From Gilliamella sp. Lep-s35 (GTDB lineage Bacteria; Pseudomonadota; Gammaproteobacteria; Enterobacterales; Orbaceae), in assembly GCF_009795845.1 (NCBI RefSeq), contig NZ_WTEX01000002.1, positions 1-64,000 on the forward strand: 64,000 bases of DNA, read 5' to 3'. Position numbers and translations under genes: made by a program. Under the pieces are notes generated by a model. The model saw only the letters and a list, made by a program, of their open reading frames with translations, searched no databases and was not told where the DNA came from. Below are positions 9,358 to 19,262 of the stretch, in pieces. The stretch's first letter is position 1. Every line of letters starts with the position of its first letter.

Positions 9358-10380
9358 TTAATTTTGATCTTTTTCTGGCCAAATAATACTAGCAATAATG
9401 CCTAAAGTTAGTATACCTAAAATGATATAAAGACTTGTAGTTGCATCTATATTAATACCATATCCAAATAGGTGATGACTTGCATTTAACGCTAATTTTC
9501 CTGCAATAAAAAAAAGTAAGCAGGTAACCGCTTTACCAATGTGAACTAAATATTGCTTCATTGCTTGTAAAATAAAATACATTGTTCTAAGGCCTAAAAT
9601 GGCAAAAATCATGGCACTATAAACGATTAACGGTTCTTGACTAACAGCGATCACAGCAGGAACTGAATCAAATGCAAACATGACATCACTAAGTTCAATG
9701 ACAACAATACATAAAAATAGTGGTGTAGCATAAAAAAAACTTTTAGGTATTTTACCAACTAAATTACTATTTTCAGGTTTTGTAAGTTCTGCATCAAGTT
9801 GCTTTTGTGATAATAAAAAACGATGGCCAACAATTTTTGGATAAGATGGAAAAATACGTTTGGCGATGCGGAAAGCAAAGTGATTTGAGTAATCTTTTAT
9901 ATTTTGTTCATTGTCTTGATTTCTCAACATCATTACTCCTGTGCAAGCAACCAAAATTGAAAACACAAATTCCATCCAAGGACCTAAATATAGCAATCCT
10001 GTACCAAGGATAACAAATATGGCACGAAATATAATAGCACCAATAACTCCCCAATAAAGTAATCGATGGCGATAATTATTTGGTACTGAAAACCATGAAA
10101 AAATCGCCATAATTACAAACAAATTATCGACTGATAAAGCTTTTTCAAGAACGTAGCCTGTAATAAATAAACTTGCTACCTCTCGGCCATGATGGATGTA
10201 CAAAAATAGAGCAAATGCTAATGCAACTATTACCCAAAATACTGACCAGATAATAGCATTGTTTAAACTGATAGATTTATCGCTATGATGGGCGTATAAA
10301 TCAATAATAATTGCAGCCAAGGCTAGTCCAATAAATACCAACATCGTTTCTATTGGAAAACCTAATGAATGTTGAATCAT
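9358..10380 (-). CDS. alx: TerC/Alx family integral membrane protein
   Basis: This is a polytopic membrane protein of the TerC family (about 340 aa, 8-9 membrane segments). Conserved acidic membrane motifs are visible: LEKALSVDNLFV near residue 80 and VIELSDVMFAFDSVPA near 225. These acidic residues are thought to bind metal, and Alx/MntP-linked work implicates the family in manganese export; E. coli Alx is induced by alkaline pH. I chose the ATG at 10380 (MIQHSL) because the upstream TTG would overlap the AGG ribosome binding site. I looked for the manganese/pH-sensing yybP-ykoY-type leader that precedes E. coli alx and could not recognise it in the 180 bp upstream. Confidence 0.82.
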   Translation of the reverse strand: MIQHSLGFPIETMLVFIGLALAAIIIDLYAHHSDKSISLNNAIIWSVFWVIVALAFALFLYIHHGREVASLFITGYVLEKALSVDNLFVIMAIFSWFSVPNNYRHRLLYWGVIGAIIFRAIFVILGTGLLYLGPWMEFVFSILVACTGVMMLRNQDNEQNIKDYSNHFAFRIAKRIFPSYPKIVGHRFLLSQKQLDAELTKPENSNLVGKIPKSFFYATPLFLCIVVIELSDVMFAFDSVPAVIAVSQEPLIVYSAMIFAILGLRTMYFILQAMKQYLVHIGKAVTCLLFFIAGKLALNASHHLFGYGINIDATTSLYIILGILTLGIIASIIWPEKDQN

Positions 10381-10561
10381 AATTATATTACCTAGTTTCA
10401 AAAGTTATATGGGGTTAATTTTGCTTTTTGTTATGTTGCATTTTTCAATCGTACATAATTATAAAAGTGCTTGAGTATATATTGCTAGCTAAATCAAAAA
10501 AAGTTATATTTGCAACTCATATTTAACTGTTTTTATTTAATAACATTTTGAGCCAATATTC

Positions 10562-11998
10562 ATGATAAAATTCAAGGTAATTATTTTTTTCCTTTTCTCT
10601 TTTTTTTCTGGATTATTAAATGCACAACCAGTAGAACCTTATCTATCTTCTTTACCTAAAGGAAGTGATTTATCCATTTTGGTTCAATCGGTGGGGACTA
10701 AACCTAAGACAATAGCAAAATATAAAAGTGATCAATTTAAACAACCAGCAAGTACTCAAAAGCTCATAACTGCTTTAGCCGCTCAACTTGAGCTAGGCAG
10801 TGATTTTCGATTTATAACGCGCATACAAACCAATGGTTCAATAAGTAAAAAACAGTTAAATGGTGATTTAATTATTCAATTAAGTGGTGATCCAACGTTT
10901 ACTCGAGCTCAATTAAAAAATATGATTGCGACTTTACGTCAAAAAGGTATTGAAAAAATTGTAGGAAATGTGATTTTAGATACTTCAATTTTTACAAGCC
11001 ATGACAAAGCTCAAGGGTGGTCATGGAATAATTTAACAGCTTGTTATAATGCCTCTCCATCGGCAGCAATTATTGATGATAATTGTTTTTACGCAACTGT
11101 GACACCTGGGAAAGTAGGCGAAAAAGCTTCTATTTCCGGACCTTCTAATATTCCTGTTGTGGTTATCGGGAGTGTAAAAACTATCGCGAAAAATAGTAAA
11201 GACATCAATGATAGGTATTGTGAATTAGATGTTAATTATTCATATAAAAATCGATATTATCTATCAGGCTGTGTTGCTGCAAGTTCAGATAAAATACCGT
11301 TAAAATTTGCGGTGATTGATGGTGTTGAGTATTTTTCTACTATTTTAAAAAATGAACTTAAATTACAAAAGATAACTTATACAGGATCGCTCTTTGAAAT
11401 TAATCAAAAAAGTAACTCAACGTTAACTTTATTAGCTTCGAACCAATCAGCGCCACTTTCTGATTTATTAACAGTGATGCTCAAAAAATCTAATAATTTG
11501 TATGCGGATATTATTTTTAGAACTTTAGGAGCGCATTATTATAATGTCCAAGGTACATGGCGTAATGGTGGTGATGCCGTTAAACAAATTTTACGCAAAA
11601 AAGCGGGGATTGATCTTGAAAACTTAGTTATTGCTGATGGTTCAGGTTTATCTCGTTTAAACTTGGTGAGTGCTGATAAATTAATGGAAGTTTTACAATA
11701 TATTGCCGCCCATGACAAACAATTAAAAATTATTGAAAAGCTACCAATTGCAGGGGTTGATGGAACTTTACAAAATCGCAAGAGCTTTAACCAAGCACCT
11801 TTTAAGGATTCGATACGTGCTAAAACAGGTTATATTCAAGGATGCTATAATTTAGCTGGATTTATACAAAAATCTGATGGTAAATATATGGCTTTTGTTC
11901 AGTTATTATCGGGTTACCATGCGGATCGTCAAACTGGTCCTAAAAATAGTGCAATTATGCGTTTTGAATCGGAATTTTATAAAAATTTTATTAACTAA
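10562..11998 (+). CDS. dacB: D-alanyl-D-alanine carboxypeptidase/endopeptidase (PBP4)
   Basis: DacB is a periplasmic class C penicillin-binding protein that removes the terminal D-alanine and cleaves D-Ala-mDAP cross-links. The 478-aa product has a signal peptide (about 1-21, cleavage after LNA). All three active-site motifs are present: S64-T-Q-K67, S310-N-N312 and K421-T-G423. The long insertion between the first two motifs, typical of PBP4, is present (about 85-280). It is a single gene converging on thrC; the shared intergenic region holds transposase debris and strong hairpins. Confidence 0.95.
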   Translation: MIKFKVIIFFLFSFFSGLLNAQPVEPYLSSLPKGSDLSILVQSVGTKPKTIAKYKSDQFKQPASTQKLITALAAQLELGSDFRFITRIQTNGSISKKQLNGDLIIQLSGDPTFTRAQLKNMIATLRQKGIEKIVGNVILDTSIFTSHDKAQGWSWNNLTACYNASPSAAIIDDNCFYATVTPGKVGEKASISGPSNIPVVVIGSVKTIAKNSKDINDRYCELDVNYSYKNRYYLSGCVAASSDKIPLKFAVIDGVEYFSTILKNELKLQKITYTGSLFEINQKSNSTLTLLASNQSAPLSDLLTVMLKKSNNLYADIIFRTLGAHYYNVQGTWRNGGDAVKQILRKKAGIDLENLVIADGSGLSRLNLVSADKLMEVLQYIAAHDKQLKIIEKLPIAGVDGTLQNRKSFNQAPFKDSIRAKTGYIQGCYNLAGFIQKSDGKYMAFVQLLSGYHADRQTGPKNSAIMRFESEFYKNFIN

Positions 11999-12009
11999 TT
12001 TTTAGGAAA

Positions 12010-12090
12010 AAGCCGAGTTGTGTACACTTGATGATTAAAATAATCCTATAAAAACGCATAAGGCTTTCTTCTTGAAATCGCTTTATGGGG
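12010..12090 (-). pseudogene. IS481-family transposase, extreme C-terminal remnant
   Basis: Read on the minus strand, this stretch encodes HKAISRRKPYAFL, a stop, then DYFNHQVYTT. It resembles the end of IS481-type transposases (..FYNTVKPHK..GKTP.E.L..YF). The same block recurs at about 41205-41285 and 49951-50030. It is too short to function and has an internal stop. It lies between convergent dacB and thrC. Confidence 0.55.
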
Positions 12091-12104
12091 GGGATTAACG
12101 GTAT

Positions 12105-12166
12105 AATATGCAGAAACAACTCATATTGTTTCTGCATATTACCGTAATTTATTAAATTACGGTAAT
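12105..12166. terminator. overlapping hairpins between convergent dacB and thrC
   Basis: Two perfect hairpins share three bases. The first has a 15-bp stem (12105-12119 with 12126-12140, loop ctcata). The second has a 13-bp stem (12138-12150 with 12154-12166, loop att). They cannot both form fully at once. Their place between convergent dacB and thrC suggests a bidirectional transcription end, although no long T-run follows either stem. A palindromic remnant of a mobile element is the alternative. Confidence 0.55.
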
Positions 12167-12179
12167 AAATGCGAGGGAT

Positions 12180-13469
12180 CTATACATATAAATTAATTAA
12201 AAAATCCCTTAATTTAGCAAAATCATCAGGCATATAATGAGAAAGTAACGTCATATCAGCTCGCTCTGCTAATTCTTTAGGCAATGAAACTGATTTACCT
12301 AAAATATCTTCAACCACTTCTTTAAATTTAGCAGGATGTGCCGTACCTAAAAATAGTCCATATTCACCCTCTTGTAACTGATCACGCAGTGCTCGATAAG
12401 CAATTGCACCATGAGGTTCAGATAAGTAACCTTTTTGATCAAGTTCACAAACAGTTTGCTTAGCAACTTCATCCGAAACAGTAGCATGACCGAGTGATTT
12501 AAGATCCCATCCCTCACGCTTATAAATCTCTTCGATACGGGGCCAGTTATTTGGTTGGCTTACATCCATTGCATTCGATAATGTTGCAATGGTTGTGTGA
12601 GGTTCCCACTTACCGGTTTCTAAATAACGAGGCACGGTATCATTGGCATTCGTTGCGGCAATAAAGCGTTTAATAGGTAGTCCCATTGTTTTCGCAAGTA
12701 GACCTGCTGTTAAGTCACCAAAATTGCCACTCGGTACAGAGATAACCAGCTGTTCACGTTGGGTTGATGTGAGTTGTGCAAAAGCTTCAAAATAGTAACA
12801 GATTTGTGCTAATAATCGGCTAATATTAATTGAGTTAGCGGAGTTTAAACCGATTGTTTTTTTCAAATCTTCATCATCAAATGCTTTTTTAACTAAGGCT
12901 TGACACGCATCAAAGTCACTTTGAATAGCAATTGTATGTATATTATCACCTAAAGTACAAAATAACTTTTCTTGTAATGGACTAATTTTACCTTCTGGGT
13001 ATAAAATCACGACGCGAATATTTGGTAAATGATAAAACGCATGAGCAACAGCCGCACCAGTATCGCCAGAAGTAGCAGTCAAAATAGTAATTTTTTTGTC
13101 AGCAGCAACTTGCACTAAAGCTTGCGCCATAAAGCGTCCACCAAAATCTTTAAATGCTAATGTTGGTCCATGATATAGTTCTAATGAACCAATGTCTGCT
13201 TCCACAGAAGTTACTGGAGCAGGGAATTGAAATGCATTTTTAACAAGTCTATGCATATCATCACAGCTAATCTCATCACCAATAAAAGCAGATAAGATTT
13301 TGGCACTTCGTGTAATGAAATCAAGTTTTAATAACGACTCAATTTCGGATGATGAAAATTTAGGTAATTGTTGAGGAAAGAATAAACCTTGTCCTCTTCC
13401 TAATCCTTGTTGAACTGCTTGTGCAAAGCTAACTTGCTGGGAATGATCTTTTAAGTTATATAATTTCAT
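12180..13469 (-). CDS. thrC: threonine synthase
   Basis: ThrC is a PLP enzyme converting O-phospho-L-homoserine to L-threonine, the last step of the pathway. The 429 aa match the E. coli length. The PLP lysine is Lys107 in TLAFKDFGGRF; TATSGDTGAAVAHAF and SVPSGNFGDLTAG are the phosphate-binding loops. It is the last gene of thrABC and follows thrB after about 110 bp. Expression should therefore follow the attenuator upstream of thrA, unless the gap holds its own promoter. Confidence 0.97.
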   Translation of the reverse strand: MKLYNLKDHSQQVSFAQAVQQGLGRGQGLFFPQQLPKFSSSEIESLLKLDFITRSAKILSAFIGDEISCDDMHRLVKNAFQFPAPVTSVEADIGSLELYHGPTLAFKDFGGRFMAQALVQVAADKKITILTATSGDTGAAVAHAFYHLPNIRVVILYPEGKISPLQEKLFCTLGDNIHTIAIQSDFDACQALVKKAFDDEDLKKTIGLNSANSINISRLLAQICYYFEAFAQLTSTQREQLVISVPSGNFGDLTAGLLAKTMGLPIKRFIAATNANDTVPRYLETGKWEPHTTIATLSNAMDVSQPNNWPRIEEIYKREGWDLKSLGHATVSDEVAKQTVCELDQKGYLSEPHGAIAYRALRDQLQEGEYGLFLGTAHPAKFKEVVEDILGKSVSLPKELAERADMTLLSHYMPDDFAKLRDFLINLYV

Positions 13470-13580
13470 AATATTTTCCGGTTATCTTTATGCTTTACTT
13501 CTGTACTTTTACTGATATCAATCTAATCAATAAAAATTGGAGTTTTTTCTAGATTTAGACCTATCTTTATAATAAAAAAA

Positions 13581-14519
13581 CTAAATAACTCTTGCACCTT
13601 GAGTATCAATTTTACAAATATGAGTAAAACCTTCATCATTTTGCAAATAATATTTTTTAAGTAATAATTCAATTTGCTGAGCTGTTTCAAGTTTATCGGC
13701 AATCACAAACATTGTTGGCCCTGAACCTGAAATCCCCGATGACAAAGCACCAAGTTGCTTAACCCGTTTTTGAGTTTCATCAAAATTAGGTAATAATTGT
13801 TTACGATAAGGCTCAGCAATATTATCAAAAAGCATTGTGGCAGCCAGCTTAGGTTGTTTGGTATAACAAGCATGCAAAAATCCCCCCACATAGCGACCAT
13901 GTGCTACACAATCAGACCTTTGATATTGAGCAGGTAAAATTGCACGTGCTTCAGCCGTTGATACCTTTATTCCTGGATAAGCCATCACCCAATACCAATC
14001 ATCAAAATGCGGAATCGACTCACTAATAATACCCATCTCATTAAGAATAAGTTGCATCCCACCTAAATAGCATGGCGCAACATTATCATAATGCACACTG
14101 CCCGAAATACGACCTTCAAGTTCTCCCATCATGGATAACATTTCAAATTCATTAAAAGGTTTATCAAAAAACTCATTTAATGCAACTAATGCACCAACTA
14201 CTGAGCACGCACTTGAACCTAAACCAGAGCCAATTGGCATATTTTTTTCAAGAGTCATACTAACAGGTAAAGTTTTACCCATTGCTTGACAAAATCGCTG
14301 CCAACATTGAAATACAATGTTACATTTTGGATCACGTGGTAGCTTTTTGACAAATTGACCTTTGCAAGTAAGAGAAAATTCGTTAGCAGATTCAACCGTA
14401 ATACAGTCACCAAGCATAGCGCCACTAATCGGGCTAATTGCTGCGCCCAATATATCAAAACCAACGCTAATATTAGCCATTGATGCAGGCGCATAAACAG
14501 TTAAAGATTTATAACTCAT
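13581..14519 (-). CDS. thrB: homoserine kinase
   Basis: ThrB phosphorylates homoserine with ATP. This 312-aa GHMP-family kinase shows [14 protein letters not shown] at the N-terminus, the ATP-binding [12 protein letters not shown] loop at about 95-105 and [10 protein letters not shown] near the C-terminus. Its ATG follows the thrA stop codon without a gap, and its ribosome binding site (GGAGG) lies within the last codons of thrA, so the two are translationally coupled. Confidence 0.97.
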   Translation of the reverse strand: MSYKSLTVYAPASMANISVGFDILGAAISPISGAMLGDCITVESANEFSLTCKGQFVKKLPRDPKCNIVFQCWQRFCQAMGKTLPVSMTLEKNMPIGSGLGSSACSVVGALVALNEFFDKPFNEFEMLSMMGELEGRISGSVHYDNVAPCYLGGMQLILNEMGIISESIPHFDDWYWVMAYPGIKVSTAEARAILPAQYQRSDCVAHGRYVGGFLHACYTKQPKLAATMLFDNIAEPYRKQLLPNFDETQKRVKQLGALSSGISGSGPTMFVIADKLETAQQIELLLKKYYLQNDEGFTHICKIDTQGARVI

Positions 14520-16976
14520 TTAACCTCCAATTTTACCTGATGTTGTACGTAAAATATCAGCAAAAACACCTGCTGCAGTAACATCATTACCAGCACCATA
14601 ACCACGTAATACAAGTGGAATAGGTTGGTAATAACGAGTATAAAAAGCTAAGGCATTTTCACCATTTTTAATTTTATAAAGAGGATCTTCGCTATCGACA
14701 GCTTCAATTCTAACACTACATTGATGGTTTTCTATGCTACCCACATAACGTAGTACTTTACCTTCTTTTGCTGCTTGTTCAGATTTTACTTTAAATTCTG
14801 CATCTAGCTGCGGTAATTTAGCCATAAACTCATCAATGCTACCTTGTGCATATTCAGCAGGTAAAACCGATTCGACATTGATCTGATCCAATTCTAATTG
14901 TAAACCTGATTCTCTAGCTAAAATAAGTAACTTTCTAGCTACATCGGTTCCAGATAGATCGTCTCGAGGATCAGGTTCAGTAAAACCTTTCTCTTTAGCC
15001 AATTTAGTTGCTTCAGATAGTGACATGCCTTCGTCAAGTTTACCAAATATAAAAGAAAGCGATCCTGATAGAATTCCCGAAAACTTGATTAACTCATCAC
15101 CTGCATTAAGTAGATTTTGAAGATTTTCAATTACCGGTAACCCAGCCCCTACATTGGTATCATATTGGAATTTACGCTTACTTTTTGCAGCTTCTTGACG
15201 TAAGCGTAAATAGTAGGCCATTGAGCTGGTATTTGCTTTTTTATTTGGTGTAACGACATGAAAGCCATTAGCTAAGAAATCAGCGTATTTGTCAGATACT
15301 TCGCTACTAGAAGTGCAATCAACGAGAATCGGATTAAGTAATCGATTAGATTTGGCAAACTCAATAATACTATCTAATGAATATTTAGTATCACTTTGTT
15401 TGATTTGATCACGCCAATTACTAAGATCAATACCGTCTCTATTGGTTATGCTGTGTTTAGAGTTAAACAAACCACATACTCGCAAATCAATCTGTTTGTT
15501 TTTAAGCCATTTTTGTTGACGTCCGATTTGGTCGACAAGCGCACCACCAACCCCACCGACACCAATAACAAAGACATCAAGCATTTTATCAGTACCAAAT
15601 AACATTTGATGCGCAACACGAACGCCCATTACAGCAACATCATTATCAACTACAACTGAAATTGAGCGTTCAGATGAACCTTGTGCTATAGCAATAATAT
15701 TAATATTAGCTCTGGCTAATGCTGTAAAGAAATTAGCTGATAAACCACGTAAGGTACGCATGCCATCGCCCACTACAGAGATAATAGCAAGCCTTTCAAT
15801 TACCTCGATCGGTTCAAGTAATCCATCTTTTAATTCTAAATAAAACTCATCACTTAAAGCTTCTTCTGCACGATAAAGTTCTGTTTGTGGCACACAAAAA
15901 CTAATGCTGTATTCAGATGATGATTGAGTAATAAGTACAACTGAAATGCCAGCATAAGACATCGCAGAAAAAACACGTGCCGACATACCAACCATACCTT
16001 TTAATCCTGGGCCTGATACATTGATCATTGCCATATTATTTAAATTAGTGATCCCTTTTACAGGTGTGGTTGAGTCAACAACATTGGCACCAATAAGTGT
16101 TCCTGGCGCATCAGGATTATTGGTATTTTTAATTAAACAAGGAATCTGAAATTGGGCAATAGGTAAAATAGTTCTTGGATGAAGGACTTTGGCACCAAAA
16201 TATGAAAGTTCCATCGCTTCTTGATAAGACATTGTTTTTAGTAATTTGGCATCTGGCACAATACGGGGATCACAAGTATAAACGCCATCAACATCGGTCC
16301 ATATTTCACAGCTATTTGCTCTTAAACAAGCTGCTAATACGGCTGCAGAATAATCAGAACCATTTCGCCCAAGCACAACTAATTCACCTTTTTCATTACC
16401 GGCGGTAAAACCAGGCATTAGTATAAAATTGTCTTGTGGAATGTGCATTTCAGAAATTCGATGAGTCGACTGTGGTATATCAACAGTCGATTCTAAATAA
16501 TCACCTTCTGCAATAAGCATAGCAACAGGATCTATTACCGTGATCATATGCCCTCTTGCTTTGAGAAGTTCTTGCATAATAGCAATTGATAGCTTTTCTC
16601 CACGGCAAATAATTGATGCATTGATACTATCAGGACATTGACCGAGTAAACGGATACCTTCAAGTAATTGCTTAACATGATTTAATTCATTAAGAGCAAA
16701 ATGCTTCATCTCTTCATAAGCAAAATTAGGTTGAGCTTTTGCAAGACCTGCTAATAGATCTGCAAATATTTTTTCAGCATCATAAATGTTACTTTTGATA
16801 TCTTGCCCAGCAATCGTTTTTTCAACCATGGCTACTAAATGGTTGGTAATTTTAGCAGGTGCCGATAAAACAGTGGCGGTTTGCTCTTGTTTAGCATTAT
16901 TTTCAATAATTTCTGCAACTCGCAAAAAGCGTTCTGCGTTAGCAACAGATGTTCCTCCAAATTTTAAAACTTTCAT
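14520..16976 (-). CDS. thrA: bifunctional aspartokinase I/homoserine dehydrogenase I
   Basis: This fused enzyme catalyses the first and third steps from aspartate to threonine. The 818 aa compare with 820 in E. coli. The aspartokinase domain begins [15 protein letters not shown] and includes [14 protein letters not shown]. Two ACT regulatory domains lie in the middle (about 300-460). The NAD(P)-binding start of homoserine dehydrogenase is at about 465 ([11 protein letters not shown]), with [14 protein letters not shown] further on. In the family the ACT region gives feedback inhibition by threonine. It heads thrABC; transcription enters from the leader-attenuator at 17144-17265. Confidence 0.97.
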   Translation of the reverse strand: MKVLKFGGTSVANAERFLRVAEIIENNAKQEQTATVLSAPAKITNHLVAMVEKTIAGQDIKSNIYDAEKIFADLLAGLAKAQPNFAYEEMKHFALNELNHVKQLLEGIRLLGQCPDSINASIICRGEKLSIAIMQELLKARGHMITVIDPVAMLIAEGDYLESTVDIPQSTHRISEMHIPQDNFILMPGFTAGNEKGELVVLGRNGSDYSAAVLAACLRANSCEIWTDVDGVYTCDPRIVPDAKLLKTMSYQEAMELSYFGAKVLHPRTILPIAQFQIPCLIKNTNNPDAPGTLIGANVVDSTTPVKGITNLNNMAMINVSGPGLKGMVGMSARVFSAMSYAGISVVLITQSSSEYSISFCVPQTELYRAEEALSDEFYLELKDGLLEPIEVIERLAIISVVGDGMRTLRGLSANFFTALARANINIIAIAQGSSERSISVVVDNDVAVMGVRVAHQMLFGTDKMLDVFVIGVGGVGGALVDQIGRQQKWLKNKQIDLRVCGLFNSKHSITNRDGIDLSNWRDQIKQSDTKYSLDSIIEFAKSNRLLNPILVDCTSSSEVSDKYADFLANGFHVVTPNKKANTSSMAYYLRLRQEAAKSKRKFQYDTNVGAGLPVIENLQNLLNAGDELIKFSGILSGSLSFIFGKLDEGMSLSEATKLAKEKGFTEPDPRDDLSGTDVARKLLILARESGLQLELDQINVESVLPAEYAQGSIDEFMAKLPQLDAEFKVKSEQAAKEGKVLRYVGSIENHQCSVRIEAVDSEDPLYKIKNGENALAFYTRYYQPIPLVLRGYGAGNDVTAAGVFADILRTTSGKIGG

Positions 16977-17143
16977 ATCACACCTTACTTATTATTTTAA
17001 TTTATGCCCATTACGATTCAAAATACAGTTTATTCGACCTTGTTATGTCGATAGGTATTAAGAAAACCTTTTAGCGGTATAACGTTAGTTGTAATTTTAT
17101 TTTTTAGCTACATTTACTTTTTATATAAAATTTTTGGATATAA

Positions 17144-17176
17144 CAAAAAAACCCGCCTTGTCTTAGGCGGGTTTTT
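17144..17176 (-). terminator. thr operon attenuator terminator
   Basis: On the minus strand an 8-bp GC-rich stem (17172-17165 pairing with 17158-17151; ACCCGCCT/AGGCGGGT) with a 6-base loop is followed by seven T. It lies 168 bp upstream of thrA and about 20 bases after the leader-peptide stop. The first arm can alternatively pair with the end of the leader reading frame (17197-17205, AGGGCGGGT), which would form an antiterminator. This is the classical arrangement of transcription attenuation. Confidence 0.86.
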
Positions 17177-17193
17177 AATATTTATTGAAAAAA

Positions 17194-17265
17194 TCAACCC
17201 GCCCTAGATCGCATAATAGTACCTAAGGTGTTAATAATTCCTGTCATACTAACTAAAATTATCAT
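17194..17265 (-). CDS. thrL: thr operon leader peptide
   Basis: This short frame encodes 23 residues: MIILVSMTGIINTLGTIMR, then SRAG and TGA. Five isoleucine and three threonine codons make up a third of it, and Thr and Ile are the two amino acids that control the E. coli thr operon. An AGGA ribosome binding site lies six to seven bases before the ATG. Its last codons (17197-17205) are complementary to the first arm of the terminator stem. A ribosome stalled at the Thr/Ile codons would leave this segment free to form the antiterminator; a ribosome finishing at the stop would cover it. The sequence differs from E. coli ThrL, so it is identified by position and design, not by similarity. Confidence 0.82.
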   Translation of the reverse strand: MIILVSMTGIINTLGTIMRSRAG

Positions 17266-17304
17266 GATTTTTCCTAAGAAATATTTAATTAAACTAAAAA
17301 CAAA

Positions 17305-17332
17305 ACAGCCCGACATTTTCATGTCAGGCTGT
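17305..17332 (-). terminator. terminator of the 17337-17666 gene
   Basis: A 12-bp stem with one G-U pair (17305-17316 with 17321-17332) and a 4-base loop lies just after the stop codon of the small upstream gene and is followed on the minus strand by TTTGTTTTT. It should insulate the thr leader from upstream transcription. The thr promoter must then lie between about 17266 and 17305 or overlap the stem; I cannot point to a convincing -35/-10 pair. Confidence 0.75.
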
Positions 17333-17336
17333 AATT

Positions 17337-17666
17337 TTAAAAAAACTTTTTGCTATTTTCGTATTCATTAACAACTTTATTCAATGCTTGATATAAGCAC
17401 TTTTCATCTTGTTTTTTTAATGCTTCATCTAAAATATTAAGATACGATAACATTAGCTTTTGATTATCTTCGGCAAATTGCGGCGATACTTCTTGATCTT
17501 CATATAACATAACATATGTACGAGCAAATCCAAAAATCAAAAAATAAACCGATGCATTTTTTGGATCTTCTTGAATTAATGCTCTCATTGCCTTTCTTAA
17601 CTTTACATAACTATCAGTACCAGGCAAGCTCGTTGCAAATGTTTTCGTTACTTCAGAAAATGTCAT
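17337..17666 (-). CDS. hypothetical protein (small, helical)
   Basis: I do not recognise this protein. It is about 109 aa if it starts at the ATG at 17666 (MTFSEVTKTF), which has a GAGG site nine bases upstream. An ATG at 17672 is too close to that site, and a TTG at 17681 would overlap it. The sequence looks soluble and mostly alpha-helical, with a hydrophobic centre (YFLIFGFARTYVMLY, about residues 41-55) and a charged C-terminus. There is no signal peptide and no metal motif. It has its own terminator and sits between ydfG and the thr leader. Codon use looks like its neighbours, so it is probably a real lineage-specific gene. Confidence 0.7.
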   Translation of the reverse strand: MTFSEVTKTFATSLPGTDSYVKLRKAMRALIQEDPKNASVYFLIFGFARTYVMLYEDQEVSPQFAEDNQKLMLSYLNILDEALKKQDEKCLYQALNKVVNEYENSKKFF

Positions 17667-17805
17667 TGCCATAAACCTCAATCAAAATCACAAGAAGAAA
17701 GAATAGCAACCCATTAGCATAAGTGCAAGTCTATTTTGTTTACTAAGCAATTTTTTTTAATTTTTAGTAAAAATCAAAATGCAACAATCAATGCCAATAG
17801 GTATA

Positions 17806-18564
17806 TTATTCGTTAACTTCTTTACAGACAGATAATCCTGCTGATGCTTGTGCAACAGGCATTATTTCAATTGAGTTAACATTAAAATGATTTGGTGTAT
17901 TAATTAACCAAGAGACAGTATTAGCTATATCTTCAGGAGTAATAAATTCAACACCTTGATAAACCTGTGCGGCTTTCTGGTTATCGCCATGAAAGCGAAC
18001 ATTTGAAAACTCTGTACCACCACATAATCCCGGTTCGATATTAGTGACTCTAACCTTTTTTCCTAACAAATCGGTACGCAAATTAGCACTAAATTGTTTA
18101 ACAAAAGCTTTAGATGCACCATAAACATTTCCGCCTTTATAAGCATAAGTACCAGCCACCGATCCAAGATTAATAATATAACCAAAATTGCGCTCAACCA
18201 TTTCTGGTAAAATTTGTCGAGTTAGATTTACTAGCCCAATAATGTTAGTTTCAATCATTGTTTCCCAATCGTTATAATCTGCTTCATAAGCAGGTTCTAA
18301 ACCTAATGCTAGACCTGCATTATTTATTAAAATATCTATCGGCTTAAATTCATTTGGTAGTTGCAATACAATAGTATTTACTGCATCTTTTTTAGTTATA
18401 TCTAATGGTAATGAAAAGAAATTAGCACCTAAGTCATCTGCAAGGTTTTGTAGTTTATCTGCACGTCTAGCTACGCCTACAACTTTATAACCATCTGCTA
18501 TAAGCTTACGGCAAATAGCTTGCCCAAATCCAGAAGATGCGCCAGTAACCAAAGCTATATTCAC
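17806..18564 (-). CDS. ydfG: YdfG-type NADP-dependent 3-hydroxy acid dehydrogenase (SDR)
   Basis: This 252-aa classical short-chain dehydrogenase has the cofactor motif TGASSGFG at about 7-14, NNAGLALG at about 86-93, the catalytic Ser in NLGSVAG and the YGASK Tyr/Lys pair. The signature NAGLALGLEPA and the C-terminal IEPGLCGGTEFSNVRF closely follow E. coli YdfG, which oxidises L-allo-threonine, serine and 3-hydroxypropionate-type acids and reduces malonic semialdehyde. It starts at GTG 18564 behind an AAGGGG ribosome binding site. Closeness to the thr operon may be coincidental. Confidence 0.92.
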   Translation of the reverse strand: MNIALVTGASSGFGQAICRKLIADGYKVVGVARRADKLQNLADDLGANFFSLPLDITKKDAVNTIVLQLPNEFKPIDILINNAGLALGLEPAYEADYNDWETMIETNIIGLVNLTRQILPEMVERNFGYIINLGSVAGTYAYKGGNVYGASKAFVKQFSANLRTDLLGKKVRVTNIEPGLCGGTEFSNVRFHGDNQKAAQVYQGVEFITPEDIANTVSWLINTPNHFNVNSIEIMPVAQASAGLSVCKEVNE

Positions 18565-18705
18565 ATTAAATCCCCTTATTAAACTAAGTTAAAATTGGAG
18601 TATATTTCGATAAACGACTATATGCATAAACAAAAAGTAGTACATAAAAATATACTGAAACACATAGTTACCTGAAAGTTTTTTACAAAAAACTATCTAA
18701 TATCT

Positions 18706-18733
18706 ATAAAAAAACCCGCTAATTAAACGGGTT
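18706..18733 (-). terminator. terminator of uspA
   Basis: Stem AACCCG/CGGGTT (18728-18733 with 18713-18718) with a 9-base loop, followed on the minus strand by a run of seven T, just after the uspA stop codon. Confidence 0.8.
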
Positions 18734-18746
18734 GATATTTAATACT

Positions 18747-19199
18747 TCATTTAGCAGGTTCTTTCGCTGGTTCTTCATCTTTTAGCGGAACAATTAATGT
18801 ATCAATATGTGTATTATTGATAAGTTGACGAGCAGAAGACATTAACTTACTCCAAAAGTCCTGATGATGACCACACACGACAAGATCAGCGCCATATTCA
18901 TGAATTGCTTCGATTAATACTTGGTCAAATTCACCATTCCCGGAAAGAGTATGAGCTATAGGATAACCTGCATCATCCGCTAATTTATTTAATGCAAGAT
19001 GAGCTTCTTCGGTAATACGATCTTTCATATCATTCATATTAATATCAACTAAACCAGTATAAAGATCTGAATAATTAATACCAACATGAATCAGTGATAT
19101 TTGAGCATTATATGGTCTGGCCATAGAAACAGCTTTTTCGACAAGTACTTCACTTTCAGGTGATAAATCCACTGCGACTAATATATGTTTATAAGCCAT
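18747..19199 (-). CDS. uspA: universal stress protein A
   Basis: This is a 150-aa cytoplasmic universal stress protein, very close to E. coli Usp[21 protein letters not shown] at the start and [19 protein letters not shown] near the C-terminus. I chose the ATG at 19199 because an AAGGAG site precedes it; an upstream in-frame start would add 11 unrelated residues. UspA accumulates in growth arrest and lacks the ATP-binding G-2xG-9xG motif of other Usp classes. It lies 63 bp behind pitA on the same strand. In E. coli uspA and pitA are also neighbours, so the association is conserved although the arrangement differs. The tail EEPAKEPAK is a small repeat not found in E. coli. Confidence 0.95.
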   Translation of the reverse strand: MAYKHILVAVDLSPESEVLVEKAVSMARPYNAQISLIHVGINYSDLYTGLVDINMNDMKDRITEEAHLALNKLADDAGYPIAHTLSGNGEFDQVLIEAIHEYGADLVVCGHHQDFWSKLMSSARQLINNTHIDTLIVPLKDEEPAKEPAK

Positions 19200-19262
19200 G
19201 ATACTTTTCTCCTTCCTATTTTTAACGCTCAAGTAAATTAAACCAGTACTCTACTTTTACTA

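Noticed and set aside
10381-10561. yybP-ykoY-type riboswitch upstream of the TerC/Alx gene
   Set aside because: The conserved GGGGAGTA-like and downstream loop motifs could not be found on the minus strand.
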